A stretch of DNA of 64,000 bases from the NCBI GenBank assembly GCA_963708905.1, contig CAVPUV010000028.1, forward strand, positions 4,144 through 68,143, given 5' to 3'. The notes under the pieces are model-generated. The model saw only the letters and a program-made list of their open reading frames with translations. It was not told where the DNA came from and searched no databases. Positions within the stretch are counted from its first letter, which is position 1. Each line of letters starts with the position of its first letter. This DNA comes from SHZL01 sp963708905 (GTDB lineage Bacteria > Pseudomonadota > Gammaproteobacteria > Xanthomonadales > SZUA-36). This document shows, in pieces, positions 8,581 to 17,336 of this stretch. Made by a program: the position numbers and the translations under genes.

Positions 8581-9837
8581 GTGCGTGTCGGGGTAATTGT
8601 GCCCCGTCACCCGTCGACGGTTGGCGGCGGATTCACGTTCCACGCAACCGTGCTGGCGGCACTGAACAGCGGCAGCACAAATCACGAGTTCGTGTTTCTT
8701 TACACAGGTAGCGTGGGCGCAGGCGAATGGGTAGCGGGCGGGATACCCATCATTGATGTACAGGCCCTTTTTTCATCGCGTGCACCATCGACCCACTCAG
8801 TTCCGGCGGCGGAACCTGCCACAGAATCTGTAACGGAACCTACTAATGAATCCGACACGGAATTTGACACGGAACCCGATACGGAACCTGTTTTTGAATG
8901 GGACATGGCGTATGCCATCTACAAGCTGGGGCTTGATGTCGTCTGGTACTTGGACCTACCGGCCGAAGCACTGCCTGCGCCGGTATTTACCACGGTGCTG
9001 GACCTTGCGCACCGGCAACATCCCTTTTTCCCTGAGGTGAGTATTTTTGGTTGGGACTGGGAATCGCGCGAAAGCCACTACCGGCGTGTGTTGCCCCGGG
9101 CGGCGCGCATCTTTGTCGGCACGCAGACCGGTAAGGAGCAAATCGTTCACTGCTATGGTGTGAATCCCGCGAATGTTATTGTCAATCCGTTTCCAACCCC
9201 GATTTTTGCCCGCCCCGAGCCGGCGCAGGACGATGAAGTGATTGTAAGGTATGGACTCGATCCGGGCTTTCTTTTCTACCCGGCGCAGTTCTGGCCGCAC
9301 AAGAACCACGTGAATCTGTTGCTGGCCTTGAAGCATCTCGAAACCGAACATGGCCTTCAGCCCGATCTTGTGTTGACGGGTTCGGACCAGGGCAATCTGG
9401 CCCATGTGCGGCGGGTTGCTGAGGAACTGGGCTTGCAGCAGCGCGTGCATTTCCTTGGGTTCGTGTCCAACAGCGACCTGGCAGCACTTTATCGGCGCGC
9501 AGCAGCGCTCGTCTTTCCTTCGTTGTTCGGTCCGGACAATTTACCCCCTCTGGAAGCGTTTTCTCTCGGATGCCCAGTGCTTGTTGCGCGGATTGAGGGC
9601 GTGGAGGAACAATTGGGCAGCGTCGCTGCAGGATTTTTCGATCCGACCCGGCCTGAAGATATCGCAGCAGTCATTGCCCGGGTCCTTGGCAACTCCAATT
9701 ACAGGGCGGGCCTGATCATAAACGGCCGTGAGCTTGCCGCCAGACGCACCCCAGAGGCTTATGTGAAGGTGGTTCTGCGCGCGCTGGATGAATTTGAGCC
9801 GTGGCGTCGTAACTGGCCGGCAGCAGCCATGCGCTGA
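8581..9837 (+). CDS. Glycosyltransferase family 4 with acidic repeat insert
   Basis: A 418-residue GT-B protein starting at a GTG at 8581, three bases after the methyltransferase stop. The C-terminal half is typical of GT4: FYPAQFWPHKNHVNLL, then LVLTGSD, VHFLGFVSNSDLAALYRRA, and FPSLFGPDNLPPLEAFSLG holding the E-x7-E donor-binding signature. The N-terminal half is normal except that residues about 77-105 are a low-complexity acidic stretch of Thr-Glu-Pro/Ser-x units, not found in ordinary GT4 enzymes. The protein should act on the cytoplasmic face of the membrane. Donor and acceptor are unknown. Confidence 0.9.
   Translation: MRVGVIVPRHPSTVGGGFTFHATVLAALNSGSTNHEFVFLYTGSVGAGEWVAGGIPIIDVQALFSSRAPSTHSVPAAEPATESVTEPTNESDTEFDTEPDTEPVFEWDMAYAIYKLGLDVVWYLDLPAEALPAPVFTTVLDLAHRQHPFFPEVSIFGWDWESRESHYRRVLPRAARIFVGTQTGKEQIVHCYGVNPANVIVNPFPTPIFARPEPAQDDEVIVRYGLDPGFLFYPAQFWPHKNHVNLLLALKHLETEHGLQPDLVLTGSDQGNLAHVRRVAEELGLQQRVHFLGFVSNSDLAALYRRAAALVFPSLFGPDNLPPLEAFSLGCPVLVARIEGVEEQLGSVAAGFFDPTRPEDIAAVIARVLGNSNYRAGLIINGRELAARRTPEAYVKVVLRALDEFEPWRRNWPAAAMR
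8810..8897 (+). repeat. Degenerate 12-bp tandem repeat inside GT4 gene
   Basis: About seven imperfect copies of a 12-base unit with the core ACGGAACC are seen in frame. They encode quasi-tetrapeptide units of the type T-E-P-D, T-E-F-D, T-E-P-x. The block is unlike its flanks in composition and has the appearance of replication-slippage expansion. Confidence 0.75.
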
Positions 9838-9909
9838 AAGCGTGCTTGAGTGCGGATACAGGGCTTCCCCATTTGGATCCCAGCGTGCTCATGCAGATCC
9901 AACGAAACC

Positions 9910-10665
9910 ATGCTGATATTCATAATCCCACTAAAGAGCGCCAAGGTTGTCGTTTCCTGGGAACGGGTGAGCCAGTTGTTTGCTCGCACGCTTGCATCTG
10001 CATGCGCGCAGACGTTACCTGATTTTCGAGTGGTTGTGGCCTGTCACGAAATTCCGGATGGTGCTTTTTCGAATCCAAAACTGGAGTTCATACAGGTCAG
10101 TCATCCACCGCCTTCACCTTTGGACCGGTCTGACATGCGTGCGGACAAGCAACACAAACACCAGGTTGCGCTGCGCCGGGCCATGGAGTACTCACCCAGC
10201 CATGTGATGTTCCTGGACAGCGATGACCTGGTGAGCAATCGGCTGGCGGAATTCGTGGCTGCTCACTCCTCCGAAAATGGTTGGTATATGCCATCTGGCT
10301 ATTTCTTCTGTGAGCAACAGCCCTATCTGCACCTCGAGCGCCGCCGATTCGACCAATGGTGTGGCAGCGCCCACATCGTCCGGCCGGAGTTGTTGGATTT
10401 CCTGCCGCGTTGGGATGATCGTCTGGTGTTCGACCACCGGCAACTGGCGCGGACGATGGAGGAACGCGGAACTCCGCTCCGGCCGCTGCCCTTCAAGGGC
10501 GCCGTGTACATGGTCTCACACGGAGAAAACCTCAATGACTATGAACGCCTGTTATGGCCTTCACGGTCTCTGGTGCGGCCGTTGCGGCGTGTGATTTTTC
10601 ACCGGGCCATTACACCGCGCATCCGCAAAGAATTCGGTTTGTATCCTGCGACGACCAGGGACTGA
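9910..10665 (+). CDS. GT-A glycosyltransferase (GT2-like)
   Basis: About 251 residues from the ATG at 9910; a GTG at 9850 is in frame but adds a Cys/Pro-rich stretch unlike a GT start. The protein begins LIFIIPLKS, the usual first strand, and has VMFLDSDDLVSN with acidic residues 103-106 as the metal site. Downstream homology to GT2 is weak, and the C-terminus is rich in Arg and aromatic residues. It is the last gene of the operon that starts at 5239. Probably it is a membrane-associated sugar transferase of the same glycan pathway. Confidence 0.7.
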   Translation: MLIFIIPLKSAKVVVSWERVSQLFARTLASACAQTLPDFRVVVACHEIPDGAFSNPKLEFIQVSHPPPSPLDRSDMRADKQHKHQVALRRAMEYSPSHVMFLDSDDLVSNRLAEFVAAHSSENGWYMPSGYFFCEQQPYLHLERRRFDQWCGSAHIVRPELLDFLPRWDDRLVFDHRQLARTMEERGTPLRPLPFKGAVYMVSHGENLNDYERLLWPSRSLVRPLRRVIFHRAITPRIRKEFGLYPATTRD

Positions 10666-10805
10666 TTTCCCTGGTGGCTTGGTTGTTCATAGGCATCGCA
10701 AGGCGCGCGCGCATGGATCCAGAGCGATATCGCTCATAAAAGATGAAAAATACCTGGGCCGCGGGTGGGACGATTGAAGGAGTCTTGCTGCCGGTCTTCG
10801 GGCCA

Positions 10806-11672
10806 TCACCCGTGGATGAATTTCGCCCGGAAAAAACCTGCCGCATTGGCGATTTGAGAAAGCACCATCAGGGCCGAAATAGCATGGCGGCGATGCAGTT
10901 TTTTCTTGCCGGCATGGCCGACCAGATTCAGGTAGAAAGTCAGCGGTTCGATTTTCAGCGCATCCCGTTGCCGCAGGCGCCGGGACTGCCTGAAGCGCCA
11001 CGCCCCGGTGCCGTAATTGAAGTGCTGTGTCCAAAAAGTGCGGAAAGTCAATCCGTGGTGGTGATAAACCCGGGCTTCCGGCACAAGTGTCATGCCGTGG
11101 CCAAGCTGCAACCAACGATCACACAATTCGCGGTCTTCACCGCTGGCTGCAGGGAAGTTGGTATCGAAACCACCGGCTGCTTCGAACATGTTCCGGGCCA
11201 TGGCCATGTTATTGGAGGCAAAGAAGCGCGCCCGTTCCGGATCAGCGTTGTAATAGCTGTAAAGATAGTCAATCAGCGACTGGCTGGCGGCAGAATAGAT
11301 ATTGCTCTCCAGCGCATTCACCGTGTGACCGCCATACATTTTTGCTGGATCCTGCCGCCAGCGCTGCGCCAGCGCCGTCAGCCAGTCCTGGGCCGGTGTG
11401 CAGTCGTCGTCGGTGAACGCTATGAATTCCCCCGTTGCATTTGCCGCCCCGGCATTGCGCGCTCCGGCAGGTCCGGTATTGTTTTGGGTAATCAACCGGA
11501 CGTTTATACTTTCCCGCACTTTATCGATGATCACGCCCAGGTCGGCATTACCACCGTCATCGACCACGATCACCTCGAAGCCCTCCTTCGGGTAACGCAG
11601 CCGGGTCATTGACTCGAGACAAGCCGCCAGCCGGGCCGGGCGGTTGAATGTCGGAATGATGATGGAAATCAT
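10806..11672 (-). CDS. Glycosyltransferase family 2
   Basis: A 288-residue GT2 enzyme with ISIIIPTFNRPARL, VIVVDDGGNAD, NTGPAGARNAGA (about 65-76) and FIAFTDDDCTPA (D88-D90). ASGEDRELCDRW carries the E-D dipeptide usual for the catalytic base, and a conserved Arg/Trp-rich C-terminus follows. It is transcribed towards the preceding operon (convergent, 140-bp gap) and is divergent from the M14 peptidase gene. A function in rhamnose- or glycan-chain assembly is plausible but the acceptor is unknown. Confidence 0.9.
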   Translation of the reverse strand: MISIIIPTFNRPARLAACLESMTRLRYPKEGFEVIVVDDGGNADLGVIIDKVRESINVRLITQNNTGPAGARNAGAANATGEFIAFTDDDCTPAQDWLTALAQRWRQDPAKMYGGHTVNALESNIYSAASQSLIDYLYSYYNADPERARFFASNNMAMARNMFEAAGGFDTNFPAASGEDRELCDRWLQLGHGMTLVPEARVYHHHGLTFRTFWTQHFNYGTGAWRFRQSRRLRQRDALKIEPLTFYLNLVGHAGKKKLHRRHAISALMVLSQIANAAGFFRAKFIHG

Positions 11673-11865
11673 GGCCCGTCAGTCTAGCCTTCCCGTCGCG
11701 AGTTGTGTACTTTCTGATTGCAATATCAAGGGTCGGAAATTGATTTCGCATGTCTTTTCCGCAGGGTCTGACCAGGCTGATAGATTGGTGCTGGTTTTGC
11801 CATCTCTCAGTCTGTGCGATCATGCGTCATCAGCCTGTTGGACGGTTACTCAAATGGGACAGTCT

Positions 11866-14634
11866 ATGTATCGTACAGTCTGCTTGTTGTTGGTCTTATA
11901 TGCCGTCAGCTCGACGCTCGCCCGCGGCCAGGGATTTGATCCCGCGCCGGACACCGCCGAGCCAGGCTCGGTGGAAGCCATTGCGGAATTTACCACCGAG
12001 CCGCGTTTTCTCAACCCCTGGGTGGCTTATGTGCCGGCCTCGGATACCGTGCCTTCGCCCACGGCCTTCCTGGGTCATGTCATTGGCGCGCCGGGTGAGT
12101 TGACGCATTCGGCGCAGATCGTCGATTATGCGCGCAGCGTCGCGGCCAGTTCGCCGCGTGTCCACGTGGAAACCATCGGTGTGTCGGAAGAGGGGCGGGA
12201 TATCGTGCTGGTGGTGATCGCCGATGAGAACGGCATCGCTGAACTGGACCGGCTCAAGGCGGCAAATACCGCGCTGGCCGACCCGCGCCAAACCAGCCCG
12301 CAGCAAGCGGAAGAAATCATCGCATCGGCCCGTCCGGCGTATTACTTCAACTGCAATCTGCACGCCGATGAGACCGGCAGCGGCGAGATGTGCATGGAGT
12401 TGATCCACCGGCTGGCCGTATCCGAGCAGCCGATGATCCAGGCCATACGCGAGAACCTGCTGGTATTGATCAACCCGGTGGCGGAGCCTGATGGGCGCGA
12501 CAAGGTCACCGACTGGTTCTATCAGTACCTGAAAGGCAAGACCGACTACGATGCATTGCCGCGCCAGAGCCCGCCCTACTGGAGCCGCTATACCTTTGTC
12601 GATATCAATCGTGATGCGCATCAGCAGGCGTTTGCCGCCACCCGCGCGGTGAGCAAGATGTTTTTCGATTACCACCCGGTGGTGGTGCATGACCTGCACG
12701 AGGCGATATCGCTGATGCTGAGCTGGAATGGCACCGGTCCCTACAATCCCCACCTGGACCCCATCGTGACTTCGCGCTGGCTGGAGATGAGCTTCCACGA
12801 GATGACGACCATGAACGCGATGGGCATGCCGGGCGTCTGGACCTGGAACTTCGGTGACGGGTTTGGCCACCATTATCTCGATTCGGTCGCCATCAACCAT
12901 AATGCCATCGGGCGCGGTTATGAGACTTTTGGCAACGCCACGGCGGAAACGGTGATGCGCCATGCCGATGCCGACAGTCTTACCCGCGAATGGTACCGGC
13001 CCTGGCCGCCGGATGCGGAGTTTCGCTGGTCCCTGCGTGACAATGTGAACTACCAGCAAACGGGTGCATTGGCGATACTCGACTGGTCCGCCAAACACGC
13101 CAAGGAGATGTTGCGGGATTTCTACCAGACGGGCTACAACTCATGGCGCAAGGGCAGCGAGGAAAAACCCTACGCCTATATCATCCCCGCCAAGCAGGCG
13201 GACCGCTTGCGTATGGCGCAAATGGTCAACCGCCTGCGTGCCCAGCATATCGAGGTGGGGGTGTTGCCCGTTCCCCTGACCCTGGCCGAGGGGAATTTCA
13301 CCCGCGGCGATTACATCGTCAGGCTGGATCAACCCTACCGTAACTTTGCCCTGGACGTGCTCGAACCGCAGCGTTTTCCGGATGGCAGTGAACAACTGCC
13401 TTACGACGATGTTTCCTGGGCTTACCCGGTGGGTTTCGGCGTGAAAGTGGTGCGCATAGAAGATGAAGGAGTGAAGTCGGTACCCACGCAATTGCTGGGC
13501 GTGGATGTCACTCCGGCCGGAACCGTGCGCGGCCATGGCCCCTTGTACCTGTTGCGTGAACAAGGCCAGGAGGCCTTGCTGGCTGCGCGTTACCGGCTGG
13601 CCGCATTCAAGGTGGAGATCACCGAGAAAGCGTTTACGCACACCCAGGTCAGTTATCCGCCGGGCTCATGGCTTATCTCGGCTGTGGATGAGCCATCTTC
13701 GCAGGAGCTGATTGCTGCCGTCCATGCAGTGAGTGAAGAAATGGCCTTGAATTTCCGCTCGGTGCGGGAGCTGCCGGATATCCCTCGGCATGAAGTCATT
13801 GCGCCCAGGATCGGCTTGTGGGTGCCCTGGGCTGATACCGATATGATGGGGTGGATTCGCTACATTTTTGATCGCGAGCATATTCCGTATACGTATTTGC
13901 GCGATGAAGATGTGCGTGCCGGTGCGCTGAAAGACCAGGTGGACGTCATCATCTACGGGCCCTTCTCGCGGTTGGAACTGGCCGGCCAGATTCACGGTAT
14001 CGCGGCAACCGACGGCCCCATGCCGTTTCGCTCTTCGCCGGAGTTTCCCAGCCTCGGCATACCGGTGGCTTCCGACGACATCACCGGCGGACCGGGTTAC
14101 ACCGGTCTGGCCCAGATCCAGCAGTTCGTCGAAGCCGGCGGAGTACTGCTGACACTCGGTAGCGGCACCACGCTGGCCCTGGAGGGTGGCCTGGTTCGAG
14201 GTGTGGCCCGTGCGGACGGGTCCACGGTGTTCACGCCGGGTGCGGAATTACGCGCGACGTTCAAGCAAGTGGACCACCCCATTGCTTATGGATATGGCAA
14301 GGAAACGGAAGTATTCCGCACCAATCTGCCGGTTTACGATACCCCGCGGCGCTGGTTGACCATGGCCTATTGCACGTCCTGCCTTGCGGGTCCAGTCGAT
14401 GAACGCCACGTCGTGATGACCTGGGGTGGTGAGGGCGGCATGGTGGTCAGTGGCGGCATGCGCGGTGAGAGCGAGCTGTCAGGTCACCCCGCCATAGTGG
14501 ATACCCCATTGGGCCAGGGACACATCGTCAGCTATAACTTCAACGGCATTCATCGGGACATGAACCCCGGCGATTTTCGTCTGGTGTGGAACGCCATCAT
14601 CAACTGGAGCAACCTGCCTGAATCGTCGCCTTGA
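11866..14634 (+). CDS. Secreted M14-family zinc carboxypeptidase
   Basis: About 922 residues from the ATG at 11866 (another ATG at 11854). Residues 1-22 form a signal peptide with a hydrophobic core (CLLLVLYAVSS). The M14 catalytic core follows: NLHADE gives the zinc ligands H166 and E169, PVAEPDGRDK is the substrate Arg/Asn region, and HDLHEA near residue 275 gives the third zinc His. The remaining 550 residues have no motif I recognise and are typical of the large M14 proteins of marine and soil gammaproteobacteria. Function: periplasmic or extracellular removal of C-terminal residues from peptides. It stands alone between a GT2 gene and the convergent NCS1 transporter. Confidence 0.85.
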   Translation: MYRTVCLLLVLYAVSSTLARGQGFDPAPDTAEPGSVEAIAEFTTEPRFLNPWVAYVPASDTVPSPTAFLGHVIGAPGELTHSAQIVDYARSVAASSPRVHVETIGVSEEGRDIVLVVIADENGIAELDRLKAANTALADPRQTSPQQAEEIIASARPAYYFNCNLHADETGSGEMCMELIHRLAVSEQPMIQAIRENLLVLINPVAEPDGRDKVTDWFYQYLKGKTDYDALPRQSPPYWSRYTFVDINRDAHQQAFAATRAVSKMFFDYHPVVVHDLHEAISLMLSWNGTGPYNPHLDPIVTSRWLEMSFHEMTTMNAMGMPGVWTWNFGDGFGHHYLDSVAINHNAIGRGYETFGNATAETVMRHADADSLTREWYRPWPPDAEFRWSLRDNVNYQQTGALAILDWSAKHAKEMLRDFYQTGYNSWRKGSEEKPYAYIIPAKQADRLRMAQMVNRLRAQHIEVGVLPVPLTLAEGNFTRGDYIVRLDQPYRNFALDVLEPQRFPDGSEQLPYDDVSWAYPVGFGVKVVRIEDEGVKSVPTQLLGVDVTPAGTVRGHGPLYLLREQGQEALLAARYRLAAFKVEITEKAFTHTQVSYPPGSWLISAVDEPSSQELIAAVHAVSEEMALNFRSVRELPDIPRHEVIAPRIGLWVPWADTDMMGWIRYIFDREHIPYTYLRDEDVRAGALKDQVDVIIYGPFSRLELAGQIHGIAATDGPMPFRSSPEFPSLGIPVASDDITGGPGYTGLAQIQQFVEAGGVLLTLGSGTTLALEGGLVRGVARADGSTVFTPGAELRATFKQVDHPIAYGYGKETEVFRTNLPVYDTPRRWLTMAYCTSCLAGPVDERHVVMTWGGEGGMVVSGGMRGESELSGHPAIVDTPLGQGHIVSYNFNGIHRDMNPGDFRLVWNAIINWSNLPESSP

Positions 14635-14636
14635 TC

Positions 14637-16127
14637 CTAGCCCGTGCCGTTACGCGACCTGCGCATGAAAAAGTAGTAACAGATTCCCGATGTAAAGGCG
14701 CCGACGAACCAGGCGTAGTTATAGATCTCGACCAGATATGCCGGTGCGCTGTCGATGGCGCCGATGGCGGTCAGAAAACCGGCCAGATTGGGCAGAATGC
14801 CAAGGACCAGCGCCAGTATGGCGTAAGGATTCCAGCCTCTGTGGTATTCATAATCCTTGTTGCGCTGGTAAAACGCCACGGCATTGAGCCGGCAGCGGCG
14901 TACAAAAAAATAATCGGATATCAATATGCCGGCAATAGGTCCCAACAGGGATGAATAGCCAACCAGCCAGACGAACAGATAGGAACCCGCGGTTTCCAGC
15001 AATTTCCACGGCATGATCGCGATGCCGAGACCGGCGGTGATATAGCCGCCCGTCTTGAAAGAAATGAGTCTGGGCGCGATGTTGCTGAAACCATTGGCCG
15101 GCGCAACGACATTGGCCGCCAGGTTGGTGGTCATGGTCGCCAGCAAGAGGAATACCAGGCCGAGCATGGCAGCGCCGCCGCCCATGCGTCCGGCGATCTC
15201 CACCGGGTCCCAGATCCGCTCGCCAAAAACCACCACCGTTGCCGAAGTGACGGTAACGCTGAGGAAGGCCAGCAAAGTCATCGGGATGGGCAGGCCGATG
15301 GCCTGGCCGATGACCTGGTCGCGTTGGCTTCGGGCGAAACGGGTAAAGTCCGGGATGTTGAGTGACAGCGTGGACCAGAATCCGACCATGGCGGTAAGAC
15401 TGGGCCAGAATACATGCCAGAACTGACCCTGGAGCCGGCCTCCGATGACAAACTCGGAGGGTTGACTGAGTATCCCGCCGAATCCACCACCATTCACGTA
15501 GGCCCAGGCCAACAAACCGAGCGCGGCCAGCAACAGGAATGGCGCGCCCAGGGTTTCGAGCCAGCGTATCGACTCAACGCCTTTGGCGATGAAGTAGACC
15601 TGGATTGCCCAGAAAACCATGAAACAACTGAATTGCGCCAGATCGATGTCGATGACCGCCAGGGGCTCGCCGACGAATGCCCTGCCGCTGACCGCATTCA
15701 GTATCTGGTAGATGGCAAAGCCGCCCACCCAGGTCTGGATACCGAACCAGCCGCACGCGACCAGACCGCGTAAAAGGCCCGGCAGGCGCGCCCCGATGGT
15801 GCCGAACGAAGCCCGCAACAGCACGGGAAAGGGTACACCGTAGCGGGCGCCGGCATGACCAATGAGCAACATGGGCACCAGCACGATCAGGTTGCCCAGC
15901 AGCACGGTCAACATCGCCTGCCAGCCGGACATGCCCTGCGTCATCAGTCCGGAGGCCAGCAAATAGGCGGGAACGCAGATGGCCATGCCGACCCACAGGG
16001 CGCTGATGTTTACCCAGGTCCAGGTCCGTTGCGATACGGTGGTTGGCGCCAGATCGGCGTTCCACAGCTGGCTGCTGTCCGCTCCGGCGTCTTCGATCGA
16101 AGGGTCTGTGGCAGTGGCAATGTTCAT
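14637..16127 (-). CDS. NCS1-family nucleobase/allantoin/hydantoin:cation symporter
   Basis: About 496 residues from the ATG at 16127; a longer start at 16187 is possible but adds a Cys/Gln-rich extension. The protein has about twelve hydrophobic segments. LWNADLAPTTVSQRTWTWVNISALWVG (split: LWNADLAPTTVSQRTW, then TWVNISALWVG) is the NCS1 N-terminal signature, and the loop WFGIQTWVGG is the conserved substrate-site region. NCS1 carriers import uracil, allantoin or hydantoins with Na+ or H+. The gene is divergent from the pyrimidine-degradation genes and shares their control region, which contains a RutR-type operator. It is therefore most probably a uracil or dihydrouracil importer. Confidence 0.88.
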   Translation of the reverse strand: MNIATATDPSIEDAGADSSQLWNADLAPTTVSQRTWTWVNISALWVGMAICVPAYLLASGLMTQGMSGWQAMLTVLLGNLIVLVPMLLIGHAGARYGVPFPVLLRASFGTIGARLPGLLRGLVACGWFGIQTWVGGFAIYQILNAVSGRAFVGEPLAVIDIDLAQFSCFMVFWAIQVYFIAKGVESIRWLETLGAPFLLLAALGLLAWAYVNGGGFGGILSQPSEFVIGGRLQGQFWHVFWPSLTAMVGFWSTLSLNIPDFTRFARSQRDQVIGQAIGLPIPMTLLAFLSVTVTSATVVVFGERIWDPVEIAGRMGGGAAMLGLVFLLLATMTTNLAANVVAPANGFSNIAPRLISFKTGGYITAGLGIAIMPWKLLETAGSYLFVWLVGYSSLLGPIAGILISDYFFVRRCRLNAVAFYQRNKDYEYHRGWNPYAILALVLGILPNLAGFLTAIGAIDSAPAYLVEIYNYAWFVGAFTSGICYYFFMRRSRNGTG

Positions 16128-16223
16128 CACATGAATCTCGTCCGTCTGCTGCGGTTCGGTGGCGTTCGAGCAGATAACAGCCACCATTATTCTGTCTGAT
16201 CAGGCAGGCTGACGTTAGCGTAT

Positions 16224-16241
16224 CTTGACCATAGGGTCAAG
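16224..16241. promoter_or_regulatory. RutR-type operator
   Basis: The 18-bp near-palindrome CTTGACCATAGGGTCAAG fits the RutR consensus TTGACCA-N2-TGGTCAA with one mismatch. It lies 97 bp upstream of the NCS1 start and 210 bp upstream of the beta-ureidopropionase start, where it could control both divergent units. A RutR-like TetR regulator is encoded at the end of the operon, so autoregulation by uracil/thymine is expected. Confidence 0.8.
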
Positions 16242-16258
16242 ATCACATAATCTGACCG

Positions 16259-16286
16259 CACCGTACGGTGGTCCGGACACACGTGT
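16259..16286. promoter_or_regulatory. Three abutting palindromes
   Basis: Directly beside the RutR-type site are CACCGTACGGTG (16259-16270), GTCCGGAC (16271-16278) and ACACGTGT (16279-16286), each a perfect palindrome with no spacer. They could be binding sites for a second dimeric regulator. No known motif is recognised. Confidence 0.35.
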
Positions 16287-16451
16287 ACGGGGGACCAGCG
16301 ACACCCCGCCAGCTGCAGGATGTTGCTGAGGCACCGGTGTCGGCTTACGTGGATGGCGGCTATCTCGCCAGCACCCAGGCCCTTGACCTGCGGGCTTTTC
16401 CGCAGTAGATCAGTGTTAAGGCCGACAGGCTCCTAAAGTGCGAGGATTATC

Positions 16452-17324
16452 ATGGCAAAAGTGAAGTGCGGTTTGATTCAGATGGGCCTCAAGGGTGATA
16501 CCAGCATGGAGCCCGGGAGGATCAGGGACCTGATGCTGCAGGCCCATCACCCAATGATCGAGCAAGCGGCCGCCCAGGGTGTGCAGGTGCTGTGTTTTCA
16601 GGAAGTATTTACCCAGCCCTATTTCTGTCCAGGCCAGGATCGCAAATGGTATGCGGCAGCCGAGCTCATCCCCGATGGTCACACCACTAAACTGATGCAG
16701 GAGTATGCCAGGAAACACCAGATGGTGCTGGTGGTGCCGATCTACGAAGAAGCCATGGCCGGCGTGTATTACAACACCGCCGCGGTCATCGATGCGGACG
16801 GGTCCTACCTGGGCAAATACCGCAAAACCCATATTCCGCAGGTGAGTCCGGGGTTTTATGAAAAGTTTTTTTTCAAGCCGGGGAACTCGGGCTACCCGGT
16901 GTTTCAGACCGCCTATTGCAAGCTGGGTGTTTACATCTGCTATGACCGGCATTTCCCGGAAGGGTGGCGGGCCCTGGCGCTGAACGGCGCCGAGTACATC
17001 GTCAATCCATCGGCGACCGTCGCCGGCCTGAGCAAACATCTGTGGGAACTGGAACAACCGGCAGCCGCGGTAGCCAACGGCGTATTTATCGGCGCCATCA
17101 ACCGCATAGGGAGCGAGGAGCCCTGGGCCAAGGAAATGGGCGAGTTCTACGGCTCCAGTTACATCGTCAACCCGCGCGGCCAGATCGAAGCACAGGCCAG
17201 TTACGGCAACGATGAATTACTGGTGCATGAAATCGACCTGGAAATGATTCGTGAGGTGCGCAACACCTGGCAATTCTTCCGCGACCGGCGGCCGGAAACG
17301 TACGCCTCACTGGTCTCAGGCTGA
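16452..17324 (+). CDS. pydC: Beta-ureidopropionase / N-carbamoyl-beta-alanine amidohydrolase
   Basis: A 290-residue member of the nitrilase superfamily with an intact Glu-Lys-Cys triad: E51 in LCFQEVFTQPYF, K125 in YRKTHIP and C163 in VYICYDRHFPEGWRAL. These surrounding sequences are those of the beta-ureidopropionase branch. The enzyme hydrolyses N-carbamoyl-beta-alanine to beta-alanine, CO2 and ammonia, the third step of reductive pyrimidine degradation. It is the first gene of the operon with PreT and PreA (12-bp gap), and the RutR-type site lies upstream. Confidence 0.88.
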   Translation: MAKVKCGLIQMGLKGDTSMEPGRIRDLMLQAHHPMIEQAAAQGVQVLCFQEVFTQPYFCPGQDRKWYAAAELIPDGHTTKLMQEYARKHQMVLVVPIYEEAMAGVYYNTAAVIDADGSYLGKYRKTHIPQVSPGFYEKFFFKPGNSGYPVFQTAYCKLGVYICYDRHFPEGWRALALNGAEYIVNPSATVAGLSKHLWELEQPAAAVANGVFIGAINRIGSEEPWAKEMGEFYGSSYIVNPRGQIEAQASYGNDELLVHEIDLEMIREVRNTWQFFRDRRPETYASLVSG

Positions 17325-17336
17325 TGCTGCAGGATA

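Noticed and set aside
11896..13098. 400-codon open frame antisense to the M14 peptidase
   Set aside because: Shadow frame; His/Arg-rich with no domain.
16268..16408. Short plus-strand frame (46 residues, protein-like end AYVDGGYLAST) in the NCS1/pydC intergenic region
   Set aside because: Begins inside the palindrome cluster, lacks a ribosome-binding site and has no recognised homology; perhaps a coding remnant, but not supportable.
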